Below, piece after piece: positions 33,855-45,879 of a stretch of 64,000 nt of DNA (positions are counted from its first letter, which is position 1; each line of letters begins with the position of its first letter). The stretch lies in the NCBI GenBank assembly GCA_030734395.1, contig JAUZTG010000039.1, positions 372,001 to 436,000 on the forward strand. Reading direction: 5' to 3'. The stretch is from Sarocladium kiliense. Taxonomy: Eukaryota > Ascomycota > Sordariomycetes > Hypocreales > Sarocladiaceae. Both the position numbers and the translations under genes were made by a program. The notes under the pieces are model-generated. The model searched no databases. It was given only the letters and a program-made list of their open reading frames with translations, and was not told where the DNA came from.

Positions 33855-34432
33855 ACGGGGTTTGTATGGGTTGCTTTTAGCAGTGTTCGTGATGGCTTCA
33901 GTGTCACTTCTCGCTCAAGGAAAGAATTAGGGTGTGATGGATGACATTTGGAGGGCTCAAAGAAGCTCCTTAGCAAGCAATAAAGAGTCTCAGCCACTGC
34001 CTAGACCACCCCGAGTTCTGGAGAAAAGAAATTGCCCCTTGGGGCTTCGTAGCAAAATAAGGAACATCATCGACGCCTCTCGTCCTCGAATCCGACCATA
34101 GTAGCTCGCAGGCTCTTGAGCATCTCCGAACTACTTCAACCTCCAGTTTTCTCTGAAGCCATCGTATCCATTAAATCGAACCAAACCATGTTACCCAAAT
34201 GCCATCCATCAACTTCAAACCCATTCATGTCATATCGAATCCATCCCATAACCGTCCAGGCATTCCATACGTCCCATCTTATCCCCTATTATCATGCGAG
34301 TCAATCAGGCCAGCCAAGGGCTTTCGATGCTATCGTCGGGGTCAAGTCGGATCGGAAAGCTGCGAGAAACTTGTAAGAAGGTCGATGTTTAATTCCGGGT
34401 CGCTTCGAAGCTGAAGATCAGTGTCGATGAGC
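33855..34432. other. Convergent intergenic region of the orphan pair
   Basis: 3' flanks of two convergent genes. No gene, repeat or clear terminator element seen. Confidence 0.45.
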
Positions 34433-36025
34433 TTAGCCAATGCTCTCGCGGTGGGAGAGCATCTCAAGATCTTCGGCGTCTTCGTCAGAGGTCTGCAAGC
34501 CCTGGGAATTAAGGACCCTGGCGATCGTCTGCGTATGAGCGACCTCGGTATTGAAGGTATCAACGGACCAGGATCGGAGCTCTTCGACGGCAGTAGTGGC
34601 CTCATCGGCAACTTTCTTGACCTCGGCCTTAGTGGCCACGTCTCCACGGTCACCAGACGCCTTCAAGACTTTGCGGCGGATCGGTCGAAGAACCTCGGTG
34701 ACTTGGTTCAGCATAGGAACCGTCTGTGCATAGTTACGCTGAGAGTCGCAAATGCTGATGAACGTGCTCTGACAGTTCACGAAGGCTCCCTGCGAAAGCT
34801 GACCCTCGTTGACCCAGATTCCATGCTCAATGAAATGCTTCACGAACGGCTGATCGAGTGCGACACCGTAGTGAGTCGAGGCAAAGGCGGACATGAAGAG
34901 CGTCAGCTCCCTGAGGCGAGCATTGCCGACTTGTCGGTTCTTCTGAGCTCGAGCCGCAATGGCCGCGTTCATGACGTGTCAAAACGTCATGCAGCCCGAA
35001 GTGTAATTAGCTGTCTGTTCAGGCAGCTTGGTCAAGTCGATCGAGTACGACACGGCCCCGGACGTCTGGGAGGTAACCGTGCCATTCACAACAGCACGGA
35101 AGGCTCCCTGGACCGTCGGAGTAGTTCGGGGGACCTGGGGAATTACGAGCGCTTCGAAGCTGGTCGAATTACCAGCACCTCCGGAGGTACCTCCAGAGAC
35201 ACCTTTGCCGTCGAATGTAGCCTTCGAAGCGGCTTCGGGGGTACCGAAAAGGTCGTCTTCACCTTGAACCTCTTCACCCACCTTGTGCTCCGGGGTTCGA
35301 GGACCATGGCACTGATCGCCGGCAGTGATCCGGAAGGTCGGAGTGTTTCCAAGCTCCTTGACGGCTTCGTAGAATGTTCCAAACTTAGTCGAGCCACCAG
35401 GATTCATCATGCTGTATGCGAAGACGTAATGGCCTGTAGTGCAGAAGGTCTTACGAAAGATCTTCACGGAGTCCTTCGCCTCAACGCGCACAAGATCATC
35501 CGGGCTGTACTTGCCTACGTCGGCTGGAAGGACTTGGACCATCTTCCAGAAGCGATGGCCATAGGCATCATCGGTGAACATGTGGAACAAGCCACCATTC
35601 TGACCTAGTTCGAGGACAGTCTTTTGGACCACTCGAGGCCAGCGATGAGCATTGCTGGCGTAGAAATGAAAGAACCTCTTTCGAGATTCTTGGACTTGCT
35701 CTGGAGTAGACGAAGTACCACCGATGCGCTTCGGATCCTGGAACTTGTGAGCCGCTGCAGTCTCACAAGGCTTCCCATCGCAGGTGGCGATGGTGATCGG
35801 CTCTCCACCGGGGAATCGAAGCGTAGAATTCGAAGCCACCTTTGGTGGGCTTTGGTCGACATCGACGACCTCGAAGGTGAACGTCTTGTCCGCGATATTC
35901 CTCGTCATGGTTAGGTCGTCTTCGGAGAGGTCTGTGAGATCTTTGTCGTCAGGATATTCGATGGGTACGAGCTCGGCAACGTAACGATCGATTGCCTTGG
36001 AGCCAAAGGGAGGACTCGATGTCAT
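34433..36025 (-). CDS. Orphan protein split by in-frame TGA (348 + 179 residues)
   Basis: I recognise no family. A 348-residue frame from 36025 (MTSSPPFGSKAIDRYVAELV) stops at TGA 34981-34979. Two codons later, in the same frame, ATG at 34972 opens 179 further residues to 34433. Read through, the product would be about 530 residues. The first part has a well-ordered segment (RFFHFYASNAHRWPRVVQ, GLFHMFTDDAYGHRFWKM, HYVFAYSMMNPGGSTKFG) and a Gly/Ser/Thr-rich linker. The second part is helical (KKVADEATTAVEELRSWSVD). No intron can cleanly remove the stop. It may be two proteins from one message, stop readthrough, or a recent nonsense mutation. The only sizeable neighbour is the equally unknown convergent gene. 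Confidence 0.55.
34970..34991. promoter_or_regulatory. Perfect 7-base-arm hairpin spanning the in-frame TGA
   Basis: CATGACG and CGTCATG flank an 8-base loop that contains the stop codon of the first orphan segment. One arm holds its last Met codon, and the other holds the restart ATG. Stem-loops at or after stops can promote readthrough or reinitiation. That function is inferred, not shown. Confidence 0.4.
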
Positions 36026-37240
36026 TCGAAGAGGGTAGAAGAAGTATTAAGGAAAGGGAAGGGTGGTGCTAGAGGGACAGTGAAGATGAGATTCTTGGAA
36101 GCTTATAGAAGGAAACTGATGTAGCCCGAAGTACTGAGGATAGAATTGAAGAAATCGGAATCAACGAATGGCTTCGAAGCCTTTAGGTAGTTTGAGGGTC
36201 TTTAGGGAACGTGAGAGGCTTTCTTGCTCTCGTGCAAGGTTGCTTTGTAGGTGCGGTGGTGGGTGAGGAGAAAGGAAGGCATTCAGAAACACCACCGGAA
36301 TCCGCACTTTTGAGGTGGGCGAGCTTCGAGCGAGAAACCGCTCTCATTGGTCGAGAATGGCTTCGAACGGGCCGTGAAGCTCCCTGTTGAGTTGACTTGA
36401 GGTTGTCGGTTGTAGCAAGTGGTGAGGCTCGATTTTGGCGAGCCATTTACAATGACTTGGACGAGCTCATGGTAGTTCATGCAGGAGAATCCCCGGCCTA
36501 CTCTCAAGGAACTCCGTCGCCACGCTACCGCCTTAAAATTCTCAAGACTTCGCAGAGTGAAGATACCCATCCCTGGTGTTGCTATGCAAGCTTCGACGAG
36601 GAGATTAGGTGCGATGTCAAGTGTTCAAGTGCCTTCGATACTGAGTGGGAATAACTTCGTTTAGAAAGTCAGCGATGATGGTTCGTCGTCGCCTAATGCT
36701 CTATGGTGGGGGTGGGGCACGGGCGCACCCGTCAAGGGCCGCTGGTGTACGTTCGACTACATACCTCACGCGACGTTAAGGCCCGGGAGAGTTGAATTTG
36801 GTATGCTTTGCGATCAGTGGTAATATATGTCTTGCTTTTCTTCGGCCGCTCTGGGCAAATACGCAAGGGTACGATGAACTGTTGGTGATCAGTGCGTTGG
36901 TTCGTAGGGAAACGAGCAGAGTTGGAGGACTACTTCACTGCTACTTGTCCCGAGGTATTCAGGTCACATTGAAGTGAAAAGAGCAACGAAGCAGTTGATC
37001 ATGGATAGAAAAGGGAGCTATGGAAGCTACCTGAAGGGGACAAACACCAGGGGATGCTGGAGGTCAACGACATAGTATACGTCCCTCCGTCCGATCGTAC
37101 GGGATTAGTACGAGATTGGCACTTCGAAAGATCTGCACCATCCCAACGCCTATGATGATTGTGCATCGCTTTGTATTCCTGCGAGACTTCTGGCACTGAA
37201 ACAACACGTACCCAGCCAGTCAAGTCGCATCGAACCTCTT
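36026..37240. other. Intergenic region right of the orphan pair
   Basis: Upstream region of the minus-strand orphan gene and 3' side of the aminopeptidase. It contains a GC hairpin ACGGG-CGC-ACCCGT near 36718-36732. Several frames of 60-95 codons overlap on both strands but none is protein-like. Confidence 0.45.
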
Positions 37241-38729
37241 CTAACGCCATTGGTTGTCCCATCCTCCTTGCTCAATCGCAAAGGCAATAGCAAGCTCCGA
37301 GAACCTCGCCATGTGATCGAATGAGAAGTATCCGGACTCATCATCCACATCCATCGTGTCCTTCGTCGTGTGAACATACGGATCGAAGTCGCCAGGGAAG
37401 CCTCCCTTCGTGGGGTTGCCCTCGGTTGCAAAGGACGACGGGAAGCCAAGCTTGGTGAAAGACATGTAATCGGAGCCAGCGCCACTGATTCGATTAGCAT
37501 AAACCGTATCATTTCTGACGGGGCTACTGACGGGAAGAGCTCATAGATGTGAGCCTTGATGGGCAGATACTCGTTTGCCAGGTCACGGACCCAGTCCGTC
37601 AGTGCGGCATCTGCCTCCGTTTTGATGAGGCCGATCGTCTCCGTTGCGTTTCGAGCGATGAACGCCGTCATATCGCTGCGAAAGGTCAGCCAAATGTCAA
37701 CAGAGAAGGTCAGAGATACCCACAACTCCATCATAGCCCCAATCGTTCGCCCAGATTCCTTCATCCAGCGCGCGACCGCTTGGCTGCCCAGCAAACCTCC
37801 CTCCTCAGCCGCGTACCAGTGAAACTCGACAGGTCCCTCCTTGGGCACAAAGCCGCTCTCTGCAAGCACTCGGAATGCCTCGAGGATGCTGACGCTACCA
37901 GACCCATCGTCGTCGGCACCAGGGGCTGCAAGCAGAGGGAAGACGTAGTTGGCTGAGTCTTGGTGTCCGCCGATGATGGTAACGGGAGCTGAGAAGTTAC
38001 GAATCTTGGGCTCGAAGCGCGCGATGATGGTCGATTGGGGGAAGCGATGTGTGAAGTATTCGAGGGAGATGTGTGTATGGAAGGGCGCATCGCGGATGAT
38101 CTGCCATGTTAGCTGGATTCAACAAGGGTCGTGTGATGCTCACCTCCGCCAGGTAGTCGTGGATCCAGACCGAGCTGGTCTCGCCCAAGGTGGTCCAGTA
38201 TGATCTCTGGAAGTAGCTTGTGAGATGCTTTAAGACATCGTACATGCGATCAGTCGACACCTTGGGGAAGAGGCGCTTGACGGAGCTCTGATAGCGCAGC
38301 TCAGGCAGATCTACCCTGTGTCAGTCCACGCCTGACTTGCGCAGGATGTCGCAACTCACGAGCCTTGCCAGCCACCGCCGCATCAGCGGCATGTTGAGCA
38401 TAGTACTCTTCATGTTCTGTGATATCCATAAAGAATAGCCCCTCGCGACGCAGGCGCATCTTGTCGCCCTCTGTCATCCATTCCGCCTCCTTTCCCGCAA
38501 CACGTAGTAACCTCGGCTCGGCAAGCTCATCGGCGGCTTCGGGATGGATCGCAAGGTAGGCATCGACAGGGTCGCTGTGCTTATCGAGGGCCGCTTGGAT
38601 CGTTGCTTCGTCGACTTGATGAGGGGTTGAGGGTGGTGCGAAGACGTGCTGCGACTCGGCCGCAACGAGCGACACAAGGCCGGGCGTTGCCAGGAGCAAC
38701 GGGAGGTGGTCACGGAGGTTTGGCAGCAT
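37241..38729 (-). CDS. Secreted leucine aminopeptidase, M28 family (Lap1-like)
   Basis: Zinc exopeptidase that trims N-terminal residues from extracellular peptides. It starts MLPNLRDHLPLLLATPGLVS, a signal peptide, then a propeptide with ATIQAALDKHSDPVDAYLAI. Catalytic motifs appear in order: GGHQDS (metal His), GADDDGSGSVSILEAFR (bridging Asp), YAAEEGGLLGS (catalytic Glu-Glu), DMTAF after an intron, and SGAGSDYMSFTKLGFP. Multiple short introns separate these, including ones near 38105-38142, 38314-38358, 37680-37722 and 37491-37531. The last exon ends GGWDNQWR, giving about 400 residues as usual for Lap1. I chose 38729 over an upstream Met at 38816 because it begins the signal peptide. No propeptide or catalytic residue seems missing. 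Confidence 0.9.
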
Positions 38730-39823
38730 TGTCGCGACGATGGTGATAGCAGCTTGTTCGTAGAAAGGCAAGCTGCAGAGGGGAGCCGTAGATATATGAT
38801 TGCAGGCAGCAGTCACTGGTAGGACTGTTGGCTGTGCCGTGTTGCCGATAAGGCTGTTGACATTGCGTGACAGAGCTGATCCCTGCTCTCCATGTGAGGT
38901 GGGTCACGGTTGATATCGCATCACGATCGGCTACGGCACCCAAAAATACCCCAAGGTAAAAACGGTTGGTCGAAGGATTGTGACTGTTGGTGACAGCGCA
39001 TAGAAAGAGGAAGGTGAGGAGTTGTCTGCGTCCTACGTGCTCCTTGTTGGTCAGCCGTCAAGGCACTTTGCAGATGGTTGTCGCACTTCGGAGCTGCAGA
39101 CACAGTGCCAACCTGTTCTCGGGCGATGTGAGGCCGCCATTTTCCAATTAGCCGTAATGCCAACCGGCAGTATTGACATTCAATCTTTCTTGACTTCGTT
39201 TTTGCTTCCAACACCATGTTGTGAAAGGCTCTTAACAAGGATCTGGTGTCTGACAGCAGTTGGAAGGGCTCTAGGGTGGCCCAACCATTGTCGACCACAT
39301 GGAAACCTCGGAGAGCATGATCAATGTAGCTAGGAACAAATGATTGATTGATGGAGACATTGACCGCTTCGCCATGTGTACGTCCCCATGGGCTCAGCTA
39401 AGCTTCAGGAAAGATCCAGAAGTCTATGATCTCATTTGACCGAGTCACGGTGACGACGGAGTCGCCGGGTGGCTGCAGGTAGGCAAACCTATACATCCAC
39501 CTTTTGAGAACATAGGACCGAAATCCCCTGCAGTATGGAGCAACATCTGGGGAACCAGAGAAAACCCTCAAGTCAAAAAGCAGGCTTGCGACAGGTCTCG
39601 GCAGTTGAGCCACCCCGGAATAGGCAGAGGCTGTTCCCCAGAGAGACGAAGCTTCAATAGACCCGCCTTTTCCTTCCGTGAGGCGCATGAGCCACGATGA
39701 ATTGTCCAATTGCCGTCCGCCAAGAGCTCTTTAGCGTAGTAGTGAGAGCTGGGGATCGTCATTGTATCCATTGCATTGTCGGTCCGACGAGAGGAGGTTG
39801 CGTTGTAAAGTTTGACGAGATTG
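38730..39823. other. Intergenic region between aminopeptidase and invertase
   Basis: Divergent promoter region of two secreted-enzyme genes. Overlapping small frames but no supported gene. Confidence 0.5.
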
Positions 39824-39830
39824 TATATAA
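39824..39830 (+). promoter_or_regulatory. TATA box of the invertase gene
   Basis: TATATAA lies about 75 bases before the preferred start codon at 39903, a normal spacing for filamentous fungi. Confidence 0.5.
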
Positions 39831-39902
39831 GAGCGGGAGCTGGGACACGGTAAGAAAGTGCCTGAAATGGCGCAACACCGCTTGACCCTTGAGAAACAAA
39901 GC

Positions 39903-41824
39903 ATGATGCACAGCTCAATTGTCCTCCTTGCCTTGGCCAACGCAGGCCTCGGCCTCGCGCAGAACACAACGACCCCGTCTACAACACCGACGAGCACGTC
40001 AACCTTCGCCAATCCCCGCGTGCCGACGGGGAGACCGATCGTCGGCGACTATGACGGACGCTACAGGCCCCAGGTGCATTTCTCACCACCGCAGCATTTC
40101 ATGAACGACCCCAATGGCATGTTCGTCGACGCCAACGGGACTTGGCATCTCTACTACCAGTACAACCCGACAGGCGTTGTCGCTGGTAATCAGCACTGGG
40201 GACATGCGACTTCGGACGATTTGTATCACTGGACCAACCAGGTATTGCCGACTTATAGCTAAATCCTGGAGTTGCGTGGCTGACTGAATGCAGGCTATTG
40301 CGCTTTTCCCGCCAAATGAAGAGGTACGTCTCCATTCTACCACTGATCAATACACAGCTAATTAGCGTAGACATTCGTCTTCTCTGGAAGTGCCGTAGTC
40401 GATGTGAACAACACCTCAGGCTTTTTCCCAGACCAAGATAATGGCGTTGTCGCTATTTACACTCTTGCCGAGTATCCTGATGGCAAGCCTGGGCCGCAGA
40501 CCCAAGCGATCGCTATTTCTCACGACGGTGGGTATACTTTTACCCCGTATGCAGACAACCCGGTCATCGACAGCAACTCTTCTCAGTTCAGAGATCCCAA
40601 GGTTGTGTGGGCAGACGATCAATGGGTCATGGTAGGCTTATCTTCCTCTCCCATTTTATGACAGCAACTAACCAGACAGGTCATTGCATACGCGCAAGAA
40701 TTCCAGATCGGCATCTTCACCTCCCCGGACCTCAAGAACTGGACAGCCGCCAGTAACTTCACAGGCGGTCTCCTTGGACTCCAATATGAGTGTCCAAACC
40801 TGATCAAAATGCCCGTCCTCGACGAGAGCGGCGATCGCCAGGATGACATGTGGCTCCTGGCAATCTCCATCAACCCTGGCGCACCTCTGGGAGGCTCTAT
40901 CACGGAGTACTTCCCCGGCACATTCAACGGAACTCACTTTGAAGCCGTCGACGGAGCTGCCCGGATCGCCGACTTCGGCAAGGACAACTATGCCGGACAA
41001 TGGTTCTATGGGCAGCCAGATGATGAACTTCCAGTGTCTATCGCCTGGGCCAGCAACTGGCAATATACTCAAGTAAGCAATACGATTGCCTCATTTCTAG
41101 TTTAAGCTGACATTTCCAGGTTGTCCCGACCGGCGAGGAAGGATGGCGCAGTGTCATGAGTCTACCTCGCCAGAACTACTTGACCGAAGTTCCCCGACTC
41201 GGCTGGAAACTTGTCTCGCGCCCGTACAATCTAGACCCCGTCCTCGGAGACACCCTGGCCTCGAACAGCAGTCTAGGCAATGGCACCGTCGTCGTGGACT
41301 ACAGCCAGGTTGAGTCAAATGCGATCTACTTCGAGGCTAATGTCACCAACATCCCCGACACTGGCATTCCCTCGGGGGCGACACTGAACTTCACCTTCAG
41401 CGCGGTACAATCAGGGGAGTATGTATCTGGTGGTTTCTATTTTGGAGGCGACACGCCTTTCTTCGTCACGAGGGGTGGAGCACGAGGATTCGACAATGTG
41501 TTCTTCACCGACAAGTTCTCTACGAACAGCCTTCTAACCAACAAGACCTCTTGGTCCATGAGTGGCGTTATTGACCGGTCTATCCTGGAGGTCTTTGTCG
41601 ATGGCGGTGTCGAGAGCGCAACGAACACATTCTTCAGCACGCAGCCTCTTACGCTCATGGTCTTGAGCGCCGCGAATCTCACCGAGGACATGGAGGTCAG
41701 CGTGCGGGTCGTCGGGCTGGAGAGTGCCTGGGCCAAGATGAAGGGCGACGATGGCCTTGTTGCTGGCAACAGCACGCGGAGCGTGGGCTCGGAGAATGTG
41801 AGGCGGCTTTTCGGCGGCATCTAA
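39903..41824 (+). CDS. Secreted invertase / fructan hydrolase, GH32
   Basis: Beta-fructofuranosidase of glycoside hydrolase family 32, hydrolysing sucrose and perhaps inulin-type fructans outside the cell. Signal peptide MMHSSIVLLALANAGLGLAQ, then a Thr/Ser-rich linker. The nucleophile motif is FMNDPNGM, followed by FSGSAV, the stabiliser RDP in FRDPKVVW and the acid/base Glu in YECPNL. The C-terminal beta-sandwich includes DRSILEVFVDGG. Introns with good borders split the gene at 40242, 40322, 40629 and 41071. About 580 residues. Many N-glycosylation sites (for example NTTTP, NNTSG, NFTGG). An in-frame Met at 39858 would add 15 residues before the signal peptide, so 39903 is preferred. An MFS sugar transporter follows on the same strand. 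Confidence 0.93.
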
Positions 41825-42504
41825 GCGGCGTGACATTAGGTTAGCTCGGCGAAGTTTTAAGGGCAGTGGAAACTTAACCAGAAGATTCGTATTTCTAAAC
41901 CTCTTTCTAGTCCTGTAGTGTGAGCACTCTCACTGTCCTGTTCTGGCATGCTAGCAGAACGAAAGCAGGACACTTACCGCAGCTGAGATGAACGTTAGAT
42001 ACGCGATGAGTCCTGACAGAGGACCTTAATAGTATCTATCTCCCAGTGCACATCCAGCCTGTATGATATATCTTCCTAGTCTGACCGTCTGTGCCCCTTA
42101 CGGCTACATACGACAACACGTCACTCCTAGGGGGATTCTTCGCCCTGTCTGACTAGCATGATGAAACAATTTCTGGCCATCTCTATGCATGTTAAATAGT
42201 CAAGTTCACCATTGGCCGAGTAGGAGACTAAGGCGGAACGACTTGAACTCTACTCACAAGGAACCTTCTTCACAGACTTCCTTAACCTTACTGTTTGTAA
42301 CGGGGCATCCGGGGCCCCAGAGAGCAGCTATAGAAGGTCCCCAGAGCATTGCTCACGATGCATCATCCCCAGCCAGGGTATAAGAAGTCAACCCTGATAG
42401 ACTTCGACCTCTTTCCGCCCCCAATTTTGCCTCGACTTTCCCCTTCTCTTCCCTAGCCACCTCGACAACCAGAGACAGCACCACCACGTCAGAAGACAAC
42501 CAAG
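41825..42504. other. Promoter region of the sugar transporter
   Basis: 3' flank of invertase and 5' flank of the transporter. A pyrimidine-rich tract precedes the transporter start (about 42400-42450). No gene seen. Confidence 0.5.
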
Positions 42505-44418
42505 ATGGAGCAGACGTCTACTGTTCGTCTGACAGATACCCAGAGGGTCCAAAATCCCTTCATGGGCATGAATGATAAAGATGTCATGGAAGATGCTGCT
42601 TCTTTGGCTATGCGCCAAGGGCTTGGGGCTATCCAAGACGAGTTCAAGATGGGTGCTTTGATTGCGAAGTCGACACTAGATAATCCCGACGGCTTCGAAA
42701 GGCTATCAAACATCAACGACGAGTTAATGGAGAGCCTTAGACACGAACAAAGGTCACCGTACAAGTCACTGCCGTTGATGCAGTATCTCTTGGCTGCTTT
42801 GTGTGCTGGATGTGCCATCGTCCAGGGCATGGATCAGACCATCATCAACGGCGCCCAGGTACATGATTTGCAAAGCCAACTGCTTTCATCGCTAACAAGC
42901 AAAAGGATTACTACTTCAACGACTTCAAAGTAACCGACAAAGCTCTCCAGGGCTTTGTAAACGGCGCACCTTACGTCGTGGCGGCTCTCAGCGGACCAGC
43001 TCTCAACTTGTTCCTCAACAAGAGCTTCGGACGACGCGGCACTCTTGCGTTCGGCTGCTTCTTCGCCTTCCTGACCGCCATCTTCCAAGCTGTGTCGCCT
43101 ACCCTTCCGGTTTTCATCTTCTCCCGCATGTTGCTCGGCCTCGCTGTCGGTGTCATGTCCAGCACTACGCCTGTGTACGCTGCCGAGACAGCTCCAGCTG
43201 CTGTCCGAGGTGCAATGACCATGATGTGGCAGATGTGGACTGCCGCTGGTATCATGATCGGTCTCGGTGTCTCTGCTGGTCTTCGCGACCTCAGACCAGG
43301 TGTCGAGGGACCTCTTGCCAGTGCGGACAGCCAGTGGCGCATCATGATGGGCCTGACAGCTGTGCCTCCTCTCGTTGTAGGCACTTTAGTCTACAGCCTC
43401 CCCGAGAGCCCACGGTACTACCTCGAAAAGGGAGACATGGCAAAGGCATTTCAGACCATGAGAAGACTGCGAAAGAACAATGTGTTTGCTGCACGGGATT
43501 TGTACCTCAGCTACAAGAAGTTGGAAGTCGAAAACGAGATCAACCAAGGAGCGAACATCTGGACCAGACTCCGAAAGTCACTCAAGACAAGGCGGACACT
43601 GAGAGCCTTCCAGTCCTCGTGGTTTGTCATGATCATGCAGCAGATGTGTGGTGGTCAGTACCCTCTATCCCTCGCCGATGCACCTGCTGACTTGCGCAGT
43701 CAACGCTATCGCATATTACAGCACTTCGATGTTTATGGCGGCCGGTTACACTCGTCAGAAAGCCATGGAAGTCTCGGTTGGCTTCGGAGCGATCAACTTC
43801 ACATTCGCCCTCGTCGCCCTCTGGCTCATTGACAGAGCTGGCCGGCGCCCTCTGCTGATCTTAACGTTCCCGATTATGTCTCTCTGCTTGTTCTGGACGG
43901 GCGGCAGCTATATGATCCCAACACCAGAGATCCGCACAATCAGCACCATGACCAGCATCTTCATCTTCACAGCTTTCTACTCTGTGGGACCCGGTCCAGT
44001 CACCTTTGTATACGCAGCCGAAGCATTCCCTCTTGACATTCGAGCTCTGGCAATGGCCTCGTCCACATCAGTGACTTGGATGCTCAACTTCGTCGTGAGC
44101 TTCACCTGGCCGAAGCTGACTGAGGCCTGGGGTGTCGAGGCTGCTTTCTTCTGGTACGCCTCTTGGAACGTAGTGGGCTTCCTGTTCACGCTCTTCCTGC
44201 TTCCTGAGACGAAAGGGCGCACGTTGGAGGATATGGACATGGTTTTTGCGGTGAGAAACCGCGACCACATCAAATATCAGTGTCGCATAATGGCGGCTTT
44301 CTGGAAAGGGGACAAGGATACAGTCCCAGACCCTGCATCAAACCGAGTCGCGCCAAGCGCACGGCTCTCAGAGGGTTCGGCTGAGGCGGTGACGTTGAGG
44401 ACCGAAACTCAGGTGTAA
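42505..44418 (+). CDS. MFS sugar transporter (alpha-glucoside/maltose-permease-like)
   Basis: Sugar porter with a long cytosolic N-terminus of about 85 residues, typical of fungal alpha-glucoside permeases. Three exons join at introns about 42859-42905 and 43652-43699. Signatures are RMLLGLAVGVMSSTTPVYAAE, LPESPRYYLEKGD, IDRAGRRPLLIL, AEAFPLDIRALAM and LLPETKGRTLEDMD. Total is about 600 residues with twelve spans. It lies 0.7 kb downstream of the invertase on the same strand, so import of sucrose or its hydrolysis products is a sensible inference. Substrate is not determined by sequence. Confidence 0.9.
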
Positions 44419-45879
44419 AAAATGGAAGTAAAAGCACATACCCAATGACTATAGGCATTTCTATGTAGGTTGAAAGGATTAAGCCTCAAATTTGCTGAAG
44501 TCGTTCTCTACTCGTTCTCCTCGGCCATTGCAGACTCGAGCAATGACCACCAGGCATATGGGGATCGAAATGAGGATCGGAGGGTACCGTAAGATTGGCG
44601 AGCCACGGCAAATCCCTCCGAAATTATCTGATCAACGGGTCACACTGTATGCGTCGTATATCACGCGTTACCCCAGTCGGCAAGGATTCAAGCGGCCGGC
44701 TCCAGGAGGGTGCCGGCAATATCCACGAACTGGATTTGCACGCGTTGTAACCTTGGATGGAGATCCTGGCCCATCTCCCTGGAGCGCTGAAACCTCGCCT
44801 GGAGCCGTCATGTTACGGAGACGCGCGCCCTCCACAAAAACCTGGGGTTTGGCGAAGGGTGTGGTGTGCGCGGCCGAGGCTGAGCCTGATGTGCCTCGGC
44901 TCGTGAGGGCACGGTATATTCCAGGAGAGCCATCTCGCGGGCTACTTTTGCGGCCCTGGAAAGCAAAGATGATACTCCTGGTTTCTTCACTGAAACCAGA
45001 CGCGACGCATCATGCCAGCCGTCTTAAGCTATGACCACCGTCCGTTACGGCGAGACCCATCAGGCGATCAGACGACTTCATGCAATACCTACAACCCGTG
45101 GTAGTATGCCGTCCGTAGCAGCCCCCGCTTCCGGCCAGAATCATATTCCCCATAGTATTGAGCTAAATGCATGCTAGCTAGACTCATTATTGCAACCAAG
45201 CTTCGGGGGCTGATCTTCACTAGCTCCCTCTCGGCCGACGCAGGGGTGAATGCAGCCACAACTGAAATGCCATTACACTTGGCGGGTGACTCAAGAGCCT
45301 CGTCTTGAACCCAACTTTCGTTGCCAGTGAAATGTTTTGTTCGAGATTTCACAGAGCGATATTCGTGACTTCACGGACTAAGATACCAATCAAGGCATGG
45401 CGCGGCTCCTCTGATCGACTATTCCCGTGCTCACCAACGCTTTCTCCTCCTGCGTATCCGACCTTAGATCCAATAACTCCATGGGTAGTGGTCAATGCGT
45501 TTCATGCGCGGCTTTGTGTGAGTAATGTAAACCCCAACTTAGTGCAATAAGTGCGATTTGACAAATGGGGCCTTAAGCGCTGCGCGGCCCGGCGTCGCCA
45601 CCCCCTAACAGCGGCAGACTTTGATCAAATGTTTAGACTTTTCTGGCGGGCCGAGTAGGCATTTCGAGGCTTTTGAGGTGGTTTTGCAAAAGGGCCCATC
45701 ATTCTGACGAGCGGCAGGTGTGGTGGCGGCGGAGCCTGTCGACTTTCTCGCCCTTGGATGTTGGAGGAGTTTTGCTTCTCTCTGTACATACTTCCAACAT
45801 CGTCACGATTTCAGTCTTTACTGACGGCTGGTGTCGATTCGACCTCATCAGTGAATGATTGACACACAAGCGACTCGAA
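44419..45879. other. 1.4-kb gene-free region
   Basis: A 180-codon frame is open at 44492-45034, but its basic composition (many Arg/Pro, GC-rich) suggests chance. No RNA gene or repeat recognised. Confidence 0.45.

Noticed and set aside
34421..35608. A 395-codon plus-strand frame
   Set aside because: It overlaps the orphan minus-strand gene in antisense. Composition is rich in Arg/Ser/Leu with no domain, while the minus frame is more protein-like. It is less certain than other shadows because the minus frame is itself unknown.
44492..45034. A 180-codon open frame
   Set aside because: Very high Arg/Pro content, no domain, and overlapping frames on the other strand. It looks like chance in GC-rich sequence.
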